From: Actinacidiphila yanglinensis
Lineage (GTDB): Bacteria; Actinomycetota; Actinomycetes; Streptomycetales; Streptomycetaceae
Assembly (NCBI RefSeq): GCF_900107965.1
Contig: NZ_FNVU01000016.1
Coordinates: 62,001 to 126,000 of the forward strand
Reading direction: 5' to 3'
DNA length: 64,000 nt
Positions 51,867-62,800 of this stretch are shown here, piece by piece (positions within the stretch are counted from its first letter, which is position 1; every line of letters begins with the position of its first letter). The notes below the pieces were generated by a model. That model ran no database searches, was not told the DNA's origin, and was given only the letters and a program-made list of their open reading frames with translations. The translations under genes were made by a program, and so were the position numbers.

Positions 51867-54251
51867 TCAGGTGACCCCACCGGACGGTGGAGGCTGGCTA
51901 GTGTCAAGTTCGGCTGACGTGAGAGCTTGCGGATCGCCGGTGGCGGAGGGATCGTGCGGCGGGATCCCTGCCCGGGCTCTGGTGACATCGGCTTCCGCGC
52001 GCATCATCTCGGCTCTTGCTCGGATTAGATCCGCCTCGACCTGCCCCCGGGCCTGCACGTACTTGGCGTAAGCGGTCAGAGTGACACCGATCAAGGTGCC
52101 GATGGCAGTCGCCAGGGTGACGATTGCCGTGACCACCGCGGGCGTGTCGGAGGGCCCCAACTGTGCGTGCAGACGCAAGCTATCGAGCACTTCACGCACA
52201 CTGATCGACGCTGCGGCCAGCAAGACGGCGAGCCACAAACCGACTGCTGCCAGAACCTGCCAGTGCGGCCGACTTTCCGAGTCCTTGCCCCGCCTCATCG
52301 GCATCGCCGCTCTTTTCATCAGTTCGGATACTGCGTGTACTGCCCTACCTGCGCGCCATCGGGAGCGGCGGCGACTCAGCAGGATGTAGTCGCGCTCGTC
52401 GGCTGAGATGTCCTCGGGATGCTCGGCAAGTCTGCTCAAGGCCACTGCCAGGTCGGGTCCGCTCAGCAAACGAGCGGACCCGCGGTCTTGTGCCTTCCAG
52501 CGGAGGAAGTCGTCCCGCAACTCCGCCTGCCAAACGCGGAACTCTCGGTAGTCGGCGAGCCATTGCCCCAGGCGCGGCCACAGCTGGATCAGAGCCTCGT
52601 GCGGCAGGTCGACGATCTCCTCTCCGTCGGCACCATGGGAGCGAACGACGAGCCTGTGGGTGGCCAGCTCCCATGCCAGGTGGCGGAGTTCGGGGGCGAG
52701 GTCGGCGGCGCGAGCGGGCCTCAGGGAAAAGGTGTCACTGTCGCCAAACTGGACGAGCTGCGCGAACAGCCGTGGGGTACAGTCCCGTTGGGCCTGCGTG
52801 AGTCCTTCCAGTGTGCCATCCGCGTATGCCACGAACGCGCCCGCGACACCGCCCATGTCGGCGTAGGCGGAGTGGGTGAGCGTTGAGTGGGTGCGGCGCA
52901 TCCACAACTCAGTCAGAGCGAACTGGACCATCGGCATTCGCCCGGGCCTTTCGCTCGCATCCGCGATGATCCGATCCGGCAGCCCCGGCTCGAACCACAG
53001 TCCCGGCACCGCGTCGACGGGCCCCGTCACCGCCCGCATCAGGTCACGGCCGCTCAGCGGTGCGAGGAAACAGACGGCCTCGCTGACCAGGTCCGAGTTG
53101 CTGGCAGTGACAAGCACATCGAGGATGTCGGGCCGCGCGGTGGCGACAACCCGCAGTGCGGCCGCGCCGTCCTTGCCTGCCAGAGCGGCGAGCATTCCGA
53201 ACAGGTCACGCGCGGCCCAGGGGTCGTACTCCTCCAGTTGGTCGATGAAGACGACGTGTCCGGCGCTCCCTCCGAAGGCCAGGACCCGGGCCCGCAGTTC
53301 GGCTGCCAGATCGTGGCCGATCTCCAAGGGGAGCCCTGCCAGCATTTCGGCGACGCCAGGCCATTCAACCTCGCCGAGCTCAGGCTTCAGGAGCTCCGTC
53401 AACACCCGTCCGAGCACGGCGGCCGCCGGCATCCCGGGCAGAGGCCGCAGTTCGGACACGCTCATGCCCTCGGCCCGCAGACGCGGCAGCACCCCAGCCC
53501 GTACAAGGGAGGACTTTCCACACCCCGAGGGCCCCGCCACCACGGTCACCGGCCGCCGGTGCACGACGGCGTGCACGCGCGCAGTGTCGCTGTCGCGGCC
53601 GTGGAAGAACTTCACGTCCTCCTCCCTGAACGCCGAGAGCCCCTTGAAAGGGCAGCGCGGCTTCAGGATCACTTCATCGGCCACCAGCGCGTCCGACGGC
53701 AACATATACACGGTGCTCTCACTCAGGTTCGCGGCCACCATCATCCCGACGACGCCGCCCTGCGCGCCGTCCCAGACCGGGGCCCCGCTGAACCCCTCCA
53801 AGTTGCGCGGCCCCGGCTCCTGTGTCTCCCAGCCCAAGCCCTCCCCGTGCAGGGTGCCCCAGACCCAGAAGCCGTGGTCGGCCCAGGTCGGGTAGCCGAA
53901 CGCCTTGAATGCGTTCTCCCGCACGGCGGTCCTGTCGACGAGCGGCACTGGCTGTGTGTCCAAGGGGCGCGTGTCCAGCCGCAGCAGTGCGGCATCTGCC
54001 CTGCCGAACCGCCAGGACACCACGGTCGCCCGTACCCGGGGGCGGCCGCCCAACAGGGGAAAGTCGAGGTCCACCTGCTGGCCCAAGGCCTTCTCGGCGG
54101 TAGCCGGCACCTCGAGCGCCCGGGCGACGACATGGGCGCAGGTGCAGACCACATCGGCGTCAACGAGAAATCCGGCGCCGACCGCCTCACCCGTGGACGA
54201 GTAGACCCGTACCTGCGACGCCTCCACGATGCTCGCCCACTCAGAGTCCAT
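51867..54251 (-). CDS. Trypsin-like protease / nSTAND1 NTPase / membrane protein
   Basis: 794 aa. Residues 1-190 are a chymotrypsin-fold protease with His40 (CTCAHVV), Asp86 (RADAALLRLD) and Ser155 (GFSGAPVWD). Residues 200-560 are an nSTAND1 NTPase: CPFKGLSAFREEDVKFFHGR, Walker A GPSGCGKS (240-247), Walker B VVFIDQLEE (333-341), and a C-terminal winged-helix-like section. In place of the WD40 repeats usual for this family there are two TM segments (WLAVLLAAASISVREV near 680; IVTLATAIGTLIGVTLTAYA near 720) and a charged coiled coil. Similar protease-STAND proteins (for example Avs1-type) act as sensors in phage defence; here the role is inferred. Confidence 0.85.
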   Translation of the reverse strand: MDSEWASIVEASQVRVYSSTGEAVGAGFLVDADVVCTCAHVVARALEVPATAEKALGQQVDLDFPLLGGRPRVRATVVSWRFGRADAALLRLDTRPLDTQPVPLVDRTAVRENAFKAFGYPTWADHGFWVWGTLHGEGLGWETQEPGPRNLEGFSGAPVWDGAQGGVVGMMVAANLSESTVYMLPSDALVADEVILKPRCPFKGLSAFREEDVKFFHGRDSDTARVHAVVHRRPVTVVAGPSGCGKSSLVRAGVLPRLRAEGMSVSELRPLPGMPAAAVLGRVLTELLKPELGEVEWPGVAEMLAGLPLEIGHDLAAELRARVLAFGGSAGHVVFIDQLEEYDPWAARDLFGMLAALAGKDGAAALRVVATARPDILDVLVTASNSDLVSEAVCFLAPLSGRDLMRAVTGPVDAVPGLWFEPGLPDRIIADASERPGRMPMVQFALTELWMRRTHSTLTHSAYADMGGVAGAFVAYADGTLEGLTQAQRDCTPRLFAQLVQFGDSDTFSLRPARAADLAPELRHLAWELATHRLVVRSHGADGEEIVDLPHEALIQLWPRLGQWLADYREFRVWQAELRDDFLRWKAQDRGSARLLSGPDLAVALSRLAEHPEDISADERDYILLSRRRSRWRAGRAVHAVSELMKRAAMPMRRGKDSESRPHWQVLAAVGLWLAVLLAAASISVREVLDSLRLHAQLGPSDTPAVVTAIVTLATAIGTLIGVTLTAYAKYVQARGQVEADLIRARAEMMRAEADVTRARAGIPPHDPSATGDPQALTSAELDTSQPPPSGGVT

Positions 54252-54321
54252 AGCCCCCCGTTCCTAGCACGTTGCTCAGAACACGACACGTCAGCATCCT
54301 CTTGCACAGCTGCATCCCGCA

Positions 54322-56031
54322 CTAGAAGACCGATGAAGATGTTGTGTTCTGGTCCTGCTGCGTGAGTGGCAGGACCAGACTGGTTTTGTGGCGATGGGTG
54401 AGTGGGTCGGTGAGACGGTCGGGCCGGATGTTTGGGAGACGTGCCGTGGTCTGATCCCGGTCGGGAGTGTGTTCGCGTTCCTGGCTGAGCACCGTGGCGG
54501 GCTGTTCCCGGCCTCGATGTTCGCGGACATGTACCCGTCGGCGAACGGCCGGCCGAGTATGCCGCCGCAGATCCTGGCTGCCGCGATCACACTGCAGGCC
54601 CTGCACGGCCTGTCCGACTTTGAGACGGTCCAGGAACTGCGGTGCGACCTGCGGTGGAAGGCGGCGTGCGGGCTGGGCCTGCACGACATGGCCTTCGACC
54701 CTTCACTCCTGGCCTACTTCCGCCGCCGACTGGCTCGCTCAACTCGCCCCAGCCGGGTCTTCGACGCCGTCCGCGAGATCGTGAAAGCCACCGGCGCCCT
54801 GAAGGGCAAGCACCGCCGGGCACTGGACTCCACCGTCCTGGACGACGCCGTCGCCACCCAGGACACCGTCACCCAGATCATCGCCGCGATCCGCGCGGTC
54901 ATCCGGGAAGTCCCCGGCGCCGACCAGGTCGCAGCCGTGCAGTGCACCGCCCACGACTACACCGACCCCGGCAAACCCCTCATCGCTTGGAACGACGAGC
55001 AGGCCCGCGGCGGCCTGGTCGACGCCCTGGTCGGCGACGCCCTGCGACTGCTGGGCCACCTGCCCGACCAGCAACTCGGCGATAAAGCCGCCAACGCGGT
55101 CGGCATCCTGGCGCTGGTCGCGGGACAGGACGTGGAGCCCGCCGAGGACTCCGACGGCCGCGACGGACGCTGGCGCATCACCCGGGACACCGCCCCCGAC
55201 CGCGTGGTGTCCACCGTCGACCCCGAAGCGCGGCACGTGCACAAGACCCGCTCCCACCAGCAGGACGGATACAAAGCCCACCTGGCCATCGAACCGGAGA
55301 CCGGGTTATACACCGCCGTCGCCCTGCGGCCCGGCGCCGGAGCCGAGCACCACGAGGCCGCCGTCGCCGTGGACCTGCTCGCCGACGAGACCGAGCCGGT
55401 GGACGCCTTCGGCGACACCGCCTACTCCACCGGCGACGCCCGCCAAGCCCTCCACGAGGCCGGGCACCGGATGTTCCTCAAGCCCGCCCCACTGCGGCCT
55501 GCCGTCCCCGGCGGCCTCACCCTCGACGACTTCGCGATCGACACCGCCACCGCCACCGTGACCTGCCCCGCCGGACACACCGTCGCCCTGTCTGACCCGG
55601 GCGGACAGCACGACCAGCGCAAAGCCTCCTTCACCAGCCTGTGCACCGGATGTCCCCTGCGCGAGCGGTGCACCAAGGCCAAAGCCGGACGGGTGCTGAC
55701 CATCCGGCCGCACCACGACCTCCAAGCCGCCACCAAGCCGCCACCGACCCCGACTGGCAAGCCGCCTACCGACGCTGGCGACCACCAGTCGAACACGCCG
55801 TCGCCTGGCTCGTCCACCACGGCAACCGCAGACTCCGCTACCGCGGCACCATCACCAACAACATGTGGCTCCACACCCGCGCCGCCGCCCTCAACCTCCG
55901 CCGACTCATCAACCTCGGACTCACCCACACCGACGGCACCTGGCAACTCGCACCGGCCACCGCATAGCGAACAGGGGCTGCCCAACCTCCGGCCGGACAA
56001 CCCCCCACCAAGATCTTCACGAGTCTTCTAG
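54322..56031. mobile_element. IS1182-family element
   Basis: Inverted termini ctagaagaccgatgaagat (54322) and atcttcacgagtcttctag (ending 56031), inserted at a ctag palindrome. The right end supplies the stop codon region of the nuclease-like gene at 56028. Confidence 0.8.
54394..55967 (+). pseudogene. IS1182 transposase, frameshifted
   Basis: Starts ATG 54394. NGRPSMPPQILAAAITLQAL, LDSTVLDDAVATQDTVTQII, QQDGYKAHLAIEPETGLYTA, CTGCPLRERCTKAKAGR are typical. Near 55730 the frame is lost; the true C-terminus (WQAAYRRWRPPVEHAVAWLV, NNMWLHTRAAALNLRRLINL) is in another frame ending at 55967. Confidence 0.85.
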
Positions 56032-56708
56032 CTCAGGTGCAGGACTGCCAGCGCGGTCGTCCAGTCCGTGGCGATCGCGGTCTGCGCCTGGACAAGGGTG
56101 ACGGTGTGCGCGCACACCGCGGTGTGCAGCTTGTTCTCGACCTTGTCCTTGTCGTTGTTCGGCCCGGAGCCGGCCTTGTGGTCGGGCGAGGGCGGCTCGA
56201 TCCAGAGGTTTCGCGGGTCGTTGGGGTCGCCGCCGATCTCCAGGCTGATCTGGTGGTCGTACTCGGCATCACCCATGGCCCCGGTGTATCCGTAGGAGAG
56301 CGCGTTCGCCTTCTTCTCCTTGCCGGTCACGTACGACGACGGGCGGATCGTCGAGGTGTACCCCGACTTGCAGATCGTGGAGGCGAGGTTGGCCTGCGTC
56401 ACCGCCGGGGAGACCGCGCCCGGCGTGCACGTCAGATCCGGCAGCGGCTGGCCGCCCTCGTACCGGTAGTGGCAGCTGCCCGCGGCCGGCTGCGCCTGCA
56501 CCGTGTAGTGCGCCCGCGGCCCCGGCCCGACCGGCAACCGCCCGCCGGCCGCCGCCGGGGTCGTCGCGGTGGGCGTGGCGGCAGATGTCGTCGAGGCGGG
56601 CGGGGCCGGATGCGCGGTGCCACCCGCGGTCGTCGTCGCCTTGCACCCGGACAGCACAAGCACCCCCGCCACAGCAACAGCGCTCACAGCAACGGCCCGT
56701 ACGGCCAT
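56028..56708 (-). CDS. Secreted lipoprotein with HNH-like nuclease domain
   Basis: 226 aa. Lipobox VLVLSGC at residues 17-23, a Thr/Pro/Ala-rich linker to ~60, then a C-terminal domain with CTPGAVSPAVTQANLASTIC, TSTIRPSSYVTGKEKKANAL, AEYDHQISLEIGGDPNDPRN. The DH near the E-x-x-x-G-G-x-x-x-D-x-x-N-L-W pattern is the HNH-type core of a common actinomycete secreted-nuclease-like family. The last codons lie in the IS1182 end, so the C-terminus may be slightly altered. Confidence 0.75.
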   Translation of the reverse strand: MAVRAVAVSAVAVAGVLVLSGCKATTTAGGTAHPAPPASTTSAATPTATTPAAAGGRLPVGPGPRAHYTVQAQPAAGSCHYRYEGGQPLPDLTCTPGAVSPAVTQANLASTICKSGYTSTIRPSSYVTGKEKKANALSYGYTGAMGDAEYDHQISLEIGGDPNDPRNLWIEPPSPDHKAGSGPNNDKDKVENKLHTAVCAHTVTLVQAQTAIATDWTTALAVLHLS

Positions 56709-56767
56709 CGAATCTCCCGGCGTCGGTAGAGCTGAAACGCCGTGAGACTACCCGCTACCAGCACACA

Positions 56768-57310
56768 TCAGGCAACCGAGCGCGGTCCCGTATCCGCGCA
56801 GGGTGCCGACATCAGCGGTGGCGCCGGGGTCCGACGCTTCGGTCGGGGCCCGAAGCTGGCGACGTCCGCGGGGGTGAGGTCGGGTCGGTCGCGGACGATC
56901 GGCACGGGATGTCTCCACCGGCCGGCCGCGTCAAAGGAGACGTCGGCGGAGACCTCCACCACCAACTCCGGTACCACCAGGTCCACCTCGAGCGGCTCGG
57001 TGCTGCCCCAGGCGGCGGAGAAGCGGCGGCCCTGCCACGGATGTCCCTCGCCTGCGGGGTGATCAGCGGCCCGAGACGGGCCGCGACAGCGGCGGGCACC
57101 ATGGTGGAGCGGCCGGCGTACCGCAGCCGGCCTGTGGTGTCGTAGCGGCCGAGCAGGACCGTCCGCGGCCGCGCCGGGCGGCCGGTCACTGCGGCGATGA
57201 TGCCCTCCGCGGTGTGCCGCACCCGCCACTTCCTCCACCCCCGCGCCCCTCGCGCCCCGGGCCGGTACCGCGCCCGGGTGTCCTTCAGTACCAAGCCCTC
57301 GATGCCGAGC
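56768..57310 (-). pseudogene. ATP-dependent DNA ligase C-terminal fragment
   Basis: From about 57310: GIEGLVLKDTRARYRPGARG (ligase motif IV/V region), GWRKWRVRHTAEGIIAAVTG, LLGRYDTTGRLRYAGRSTMV; after a frameshift near 57055, FSAAWGSTEPLEVDLVVPEL and RHPVPIVRDRPDLTPADVAS to a stop at 56768. The nucleotidyltransferase half with the adenylated Lys is missing. Confidence 0.8.
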
Positions 57311-57406
57311 GGAACTTAGTCCCGCAGTCACTGCTCCGCTGTGGGGGACTGCACAAGGCAACGCAGTCAAGGAGGAGGTCAAGCGGAACCAGGCTGCCCT
57401 CGAACA

Positions 57407-57745
57407 TCATGATTCCAGAGAGCGCCAACTCTCATCTTCATCATTCGGCACAGCAATCACACGGGACCGGTCAATTCCAGAGTCGGAAAGAAATTCCTCT
57501 AGCGCCCCTTCCCAGCTCATATCGCCCGGATCTCCACGCATTAGCGCATATCCCAAAACGGAGTTTTCGGGCATTTTGAATAGCTCGTAAACGGCTCCAT
57601 TCGACAGGCCCACGATAGCCACCTCCTCCCCATCTTCGTCGAGGATAGGAATGCCCATATCCCCCAGCATGGCCCGAGTTACATCGATTTGAGCGACTAC
57701 AAGAAACTGCTTGGGCCGCCAGGCGTCGAAGGTGAGAGGAATCAT
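57407..57745 (-). CDS. Probable immunity protein beside Rhs toxin
   Basis: 112 aa, acidic (LDEDGEEVAIVGLSNGAVYE, GDMSWEGALEEFLSDSGIDR). Located 10 bp after the previous small gene, downstream of an Rhs C-terminus on the same strand, the usual position of immunity genes. Base composition is lower in GC than the surroundings, typical of toxin-immunity cassettes. No family name claimed. Confidence 0.6.
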   Translation of the reverse strand: MIPLTFDAWRPKQFLVVAQIDVTRAMLGDMGIPILDEDGEEVAIVGLSNGAVYELFKMPENSVLGYALMRGDPGDMSWEGALEEFLSDSGIDRSRVIAVPNDEDESWRSLES

Positions 57746-57755
57746 TATCGCCCAC

Positions 57756-57980
57756 CTACTTTATCTTCGTTATCACGATTGGGATAGCCGCCCAATCGGT
57801 ATTTCCGACCTCGAACGAACGGACTCCGGGCGTGCCAGCCTTCCACCAAGCGTATCCCTTCGGCGTCCTATTTTCCGGATTCGGCACTACGCTCGTGTAG
57901 AATTCAAAGCTCCCGGGTTTGGCGTAGTCCGGCATCGTTCCTCGATGCGCTTTCACCATAGCCTCACCAGGATGTCCCAT
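57756..57980 (-). CDS. Small protein between Rhs toxin and immunity gene
   Basis: About 74 aa from ATG 57980 (AGGAG three bases before); a TTG at 57998 is also possible. SFEFYTSVVPNPENRTPKGY and VGNTDWAAIPIVITKIK form a compact beta-rich sequence. It could be a second immunity protein or a displaced toxin tail left by a frameshift. Confidence 0.5.
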   Translation of the reverse strand: MGHPGEAMVKAHRGTMPDYAKPGSFEFYTSVVPNPENRTPKGYAWWKAGTPGVRSFEVGNTDWAAIPIVITKIK

Positions 57981-58008
57981 GCTCTCCTGTCCCCACAATT
58001 CACAGGAC

Positions 58009-59285
58009 TCAGGCCTGCGTGGTCTCCAAACTGTGAGTTTGGCTGATCAGGCGATGGAACGGACCGAGGAGATCGGTCCCGTCAGCAGCTACCTTAGCAG
58101 CTTCATCCGCACCATTGAACGCCTCTCCAAATCCCGGAATCGCCTCCGCCAATGCGATGGAGCATTGCTTTGCATCGGGATCTTGAACGCATTCCGCCAG
58201 GCTCATGAGGCCCGTCGGATCCAATGATGATATCGCAGATTGGGCTTTTTTCTGTCCCGGGGTCAAAGCATCGGCGCAGTTGCTTCCTGCGGCTACCGCG
58301 CCGCAGCCGTCCGCGCTCGGACCATAATGCGCTTCGTTTATTTGCTTTGACCAGTCGTAGGCGACCTTGGTCCGGGATTTCTTGGCCTGCTGCTTGTAGA
58401 AAGATCCGTCGTCAAGGCCTCTTATCCAGTAGAACATCGACCAGTCGATGTCGCTTTGGTAGGCGACTTGGTAATACTTAGCCGTCGGCCGACTGTGGCT
58501 GTCCGTGTAGCCCTGGTCGTGGTACCACGACCTCATGTTCTGCGCATTACCGAAGCCGTAGCCAAAGATATCGTCCTTGAGCATCTTCCCGCTGGGGTCG
58601 GACGAGTCGACGGGGCTGTTATCGGCGTAGGCGTAGCCGTTCCATTGCTGGGGGTCTGTGGTGCGGAGCGAGTCGGGGTTGAGGAAGCGGCCGAGACTGG
58701 GGTCGTATTCGCGGGCGCCGAGGTTGGTGAGGCCGGTGGTGGGGTCTGTGGTGCCGCCGACGTAGCCCTTGTCGGTGGGCCAGGTGGTGGGTGTGGGGGT
58801 GCGGGTGTCGCCGAAGGGGGTGTAGGCGCGGCGGGTGACGGTGAGGGTGTCGGCGGTGATGTCGGTGGTGGAGGTGCCTTGGGGGTCGGCGAGTTGGTAG
58901 TCGAGCTGGCTTCCGGTGGCGCTGGCTGTGGCTCTGCGGATGGTGGTGGGGGCGCCGGCTACGCCGTAGCTGCGGTTGTTGGCGGTGACGGACCCGTTGT
59001 TGTTGAGGGTGATTTCGTCGGTGCCGAGGTAGATGGTGGTGGTGCCGTCGTCGGTGCGGGCGGTGAGTGCCGTCGGCGTCGTAGTGGTAGCCGGTGGTGT
59101 GCGTGGGCGCTGCAGTGGGCCCGGTGGTGAGGCTGCTCAGGTCGCCTTGGGTGTCCCAGGTGAGGTTCTGGTCCTGTCGGTTTCGGGCTGGCCGGCTTTG
59201 GTGGTGGCGACGGTGGTGGGGTTGCCGTCGGCGTCGTAGGTGTATGTCTGGGTGGTGTCGCCTGGGTCTGGTGCAGGGTTGGGTG
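58009..59285 (-). pseudogene. Rhs-family polymorphic toxin, C-terminal part
   Basis: Rhs core repeats (TTQTYTYDADGNPTTVATTK; TTGYHYDADG) are broken by two frameshifts (about 59170 and 59070). The reading then runs continuously: RRAYTPFGDTRTPTPTTWPT, NLGAREYDPSLGRFLNPDSL, NGYAYADNSPVDSSDPSGKM, where DPSG marks the end of the core. The ~190-residue tip follows (SWYHDQGYTDSHSRPTAKYY; LDPTGLMSLAECVQDPDAKQ; IPGFGEAFNGADEAAKVAAD). The N-terminal secretion part is absent. The tip may still be an orphan toxin module. Confidence 0.8.
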
Positions 59286-59542
59286 AAGGACTGTCAGCCA
59301 GCCACCGGAACTGGAACCCAGGCAGTAGGGCAGGTCAAGACGTCACACGATCGTGCACCAGACCCTCGGCCGATCCGCCCGCACCGCCGACCGGCGCCCG
59401 CAGGCGACCATCGCCTTGACCCGCGCCGCCGAAGCCGGCGACGAGCGCGCCAGTCAGCACCTGCGCGAACTCGACGAGGAGTAGAGGCCCCTACGCCCCG
59501 CCAGCGACATCGACGGCGGCCGACTCCACAGGCGCTAGACCT
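59286..59542 (+). other. Remnant of an unknown gene end
   Basis: Plus-strand frame reads LGRSARTADRRPQATIALTR then AAEAGDERASQHLRELDEE and a stop at about 59484; looks like a genuine protein tail without a start. Nothing else recognised. Confidence 0.4.
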
Positions 59543-59686
59543 CGAAGGCACAGACTCGGCTCGAGCTGTTCCGCCGGCTGTCGTACTACAACCGGCGCCG
59601 CCGGCATTCCGCGCTCGGCTACCTCACACCAGCCGAGTTCGAACAGCAACTGACCGCGACACGCACGCTGTCACCCGTCGCATGAA
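59543..59686 (+). pseudogene. IS3-family transposase C-terminus
   Basis: TRLELFRRLSYYNRRRRHSA then LGYLTPAEFEQQLTATRTLS is the conserved end of IS3 OrfB. Only ~45 residues remain. Confidence 0.85.
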
Positions 59687-59869
59687 ACCCGGTGTCCACT
59701 CCCGAGGATCAACCTCACAGTCGCCCTTGACCCGCTGGTCCTTCCGCGGCACCGACGCGAACACATCAGCGACGTATTCGCCAGACTCTCTCGGAAGCGG
59801 TTCACTTCATGTGTGTCCACACACCCACCATGCTCTTGATCAAAACCGACAGGAAGACCTAACGGAGTC
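59687..59869. other. Gap between IS3 fragment and Tc-toxin gene
   Basis: No gene seen. Probably contains the scar of the IS3 insertion and the 3' untranslated region of the Tc-toxin gene. Confidence 0.4.
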
Positions 59870-62800
59870 CTACTCAGGGGTCGGCATGGTGCAGCCCCAG
59901 CGGACGGCGACGTACAGGTCCTTGATCGTGCGGTGGTCGAGTTTCAAGATGAACTCGTCGCCGTCCAGGGGAATGCGCACCTCAGGGAAGTCGCGGGAGC
60001 GCAAAGCGCCGACGGGGGCTTCGAGCGAACCGGGGTTCCCCTGGCCGGCGGGCGGGGTGACGGTGACGGCTTCTGAGCCGTAGACCGTGATGCCGCCGGT
60101 GTCCAGCACTCCCCGGGTGGTCCAGAAGGGGAAGTGCGCCGGGCCCACCAGCAGCTTGAGCGGGGTCCCCGGAGTGGCGTCGGTCTGCGGGGTGTTCTTG
60201 AACGCGGCCCACGCGGAGGGGAATTCATGGCGCACCGAGAAGAGGCGTACGAAGGGGGCGACCCCGGCTCCGGCGGGAAGCTTGGCGAACTCGCGCAGGT
60301 GCTTCTCGGCCGCCTTGCGCAGCCGCTGGCCGCCCTCGCGGGCAGTGAAGCGCACGTGCAGGACCACGTCCGCGATGGTGTCGTAGTCGAACGGGCGGAA
60401 CTGCGAGGGAAGTTCGAGGAGCCACGTGGAGACCGCCCCCGCCCCCTCGAACGGGAGCCGCCGGTCGTCGCGCAGGTTGGTGTCGAACATGCCACTGTCG
60501 TGCTGTCCGACACTGGTCACGATGGACTGCGTGCTGCCGTAGTCGTCGTTGAACCGGTCGTCGCCGTCGCCGTCGCGCGCGTACCGCGAGTCGCGCAGCG
60601 CGGGAGAGGTGCGCAGCGAGCTGTGCCGGAGCGTCAGCGTGGCCGGCACGCTGGTGTACGGGCCGGTCACGCACGGCAGGCTCACCGCGACGCTCTTGAT
60701 CCGCCGAAAGTAGTGCCCGGGCGTGTCCATGTCGAACGCCTCCTCGGGTACAGCGATCGTGCACGAGCCGTTTTGCCGGAGCTCGACCAGCTGGGCCGGG
60801 TCCAGTTGCAGCAGGCTCACCGACTTGGAGAGCTCGTACTCGCGGCGGTTCAGCTCCAGGTGCGCGGCGTCCATGCGCTTGAGGTCCTGGAACAGCTTCT
60901 CGCCCGCGTGGAGCTGGTCGGGTCCGCTCTGGTAGTCGTAGCGCAGGAATGTGAGGCCCCGGTCCCCGAGTTCGGCCTGCAGGGCGCGTTCCGCCTTGCG
61001 CGCCGCCTCTAGGGCCATCTGGAAGCACTGCGTGTACAGGCCGCGCACCTCCCGCCGCAGGTGCACGTAGTAGTCGCGGTCGGTGTGCTTGCCGTCGACG
61101 TCGACGGGCCCGGCCTTGGTGCGCTGCCCCGTGAGGAACAATTCGACGTCGGCGGACAGTTCGACCGCGCGCAGGTGGTTCGTGTGCTCCCACTGCGCCG
61201 CGGCCTCGCGCAGTTGCGCGGCGCGGAGCTGCTTGAACGACTGGACGATTTCCCCGGCGGTGGTGGCACTGTGGAAGGCCCATTCCTGCTCGCGCCGCGC
61301 GAACCCGTCGATCTTGGCGGCGCGGGACGCCTGGTAACTCAGTTCGCCAGCCACCGTGCGTCCGGCGCTGGCCAGCGCCGACGCCCCGTGGTGCAGGTGG
61401 GTGCCGCCGTACGTGAACGAGGGGCCCAGCCCCCAGAAATGGGCGTGAACGGAGAAGTCGGGGATCACCGCCAGCGCCGAACCAACCGTGTCGGCGAGGC
61501 CCGCGGCGTTCTGCCAGTTCTGGGCCAGTCGCAGGTTGGTGAGCTCGTCGAACTCGCGGGACGAGATGTGCAGGCCGCCAGTTTCGCCGAGCCCGCCGGG
61601 GCTGATGTCCACCGGCACGTACCGCGGCGCCATCTCCGGTTCCTTGTGATCGGCGCGGCCGGCCGGGGCGTCGTTCTTTGCGGCGTTCTCCAGCAGCCCT
61701 TTGAGGTCTTCGCGTGACAGGGGGTCCAGCTTTGGCACCTGGGTGGAACCGATGGCAACGCCGAGTAGCCGCTCGTAGTAGGTGAAGCGCTGGCCCGCGG
61801 TGGTGATGGTACGTTCGACGGCCTCGCGGTTCTTGATCGCCTCCTGCCACTGGGCGTACTTCACGCTCGCGGCGAGGGTGAGGGTGTTGTGCTCGTGCCT
61901 TGCACGCAGCACCGCGAGGGCTTCGGCGTCTTCCTTCTCGATCAGCGAGAGCAGGTTCGCGCCAAGTGCCTTGACCTCCTGGCACAGCTCGGCCGCCTGC
62001 TGCGCGAGGACGCCGTAGCGCACCAGCGGAAGTGGCTGGTGGACGCCGCTGACCGCCGCGGCGATGTCGACGCCCGCCGCGGTCGCGCGCACCAGCAGCG
62101 CCGGGTCGATCGGCGGCTCGAAGAGCGGCAGTTGGCGGAATGTGCCCTGCAGGTTGAGGCTATTGCGGATCTTGAAGAGGCGGTCGGCGACGGTGTCCCA
62201 AAAGCCGAGCAGCGTGGGGTTGGGTGGCACGCAGAAGTACAGCGACGACCCCAGGCTGCGAAGCGGGCTGAGCGCCGCGCCGTCCGTGGCCTGCGGCAGC
62301 GGCGCGTCGGCGAACGGGATCTCCGTCTCCAAGGACACCAGCGCGCTGCCGAACTCGCGCAGGTGCTCGCGAAGCGAGCGGTACGTCTGCGGTGCACCGC
62401 CGCCGATCCGCGGCACCGCCTGCGGGCGGGGGCCGAGGAGGTTCGCGGCCAGGACGTACAGTTGCAGTGCCTCGTTGATGCTCTCGCCGGTGTCCTCGGC
62501 GAACAGCGCGTCGCCCCAGTCGACAAGGTTCTGGAGGTAGGCCATGACGGCTTTGAACATGTACGCCGTCGGCCGGTAGCGGGCCACCAGGTGCGGCCGG
62601 AAAGGGTTCTGGGCCCAGGCGTGGATGCTGTCGATGGTCTCCCGCCGCAGCCCTGGGTCGGCGCCGGTGACCAGATTGGTCAGCACCTGCTCGACGAGGC
62701 GCACCGGTTCGGTCTGGAACGGCTTGACCTGCCAGAAGCGCTGCGGCGCCGGGCCGAGGCGCCCGGTTGTCGGGTCGAAGATGTGGTGGAACCACCGCTG

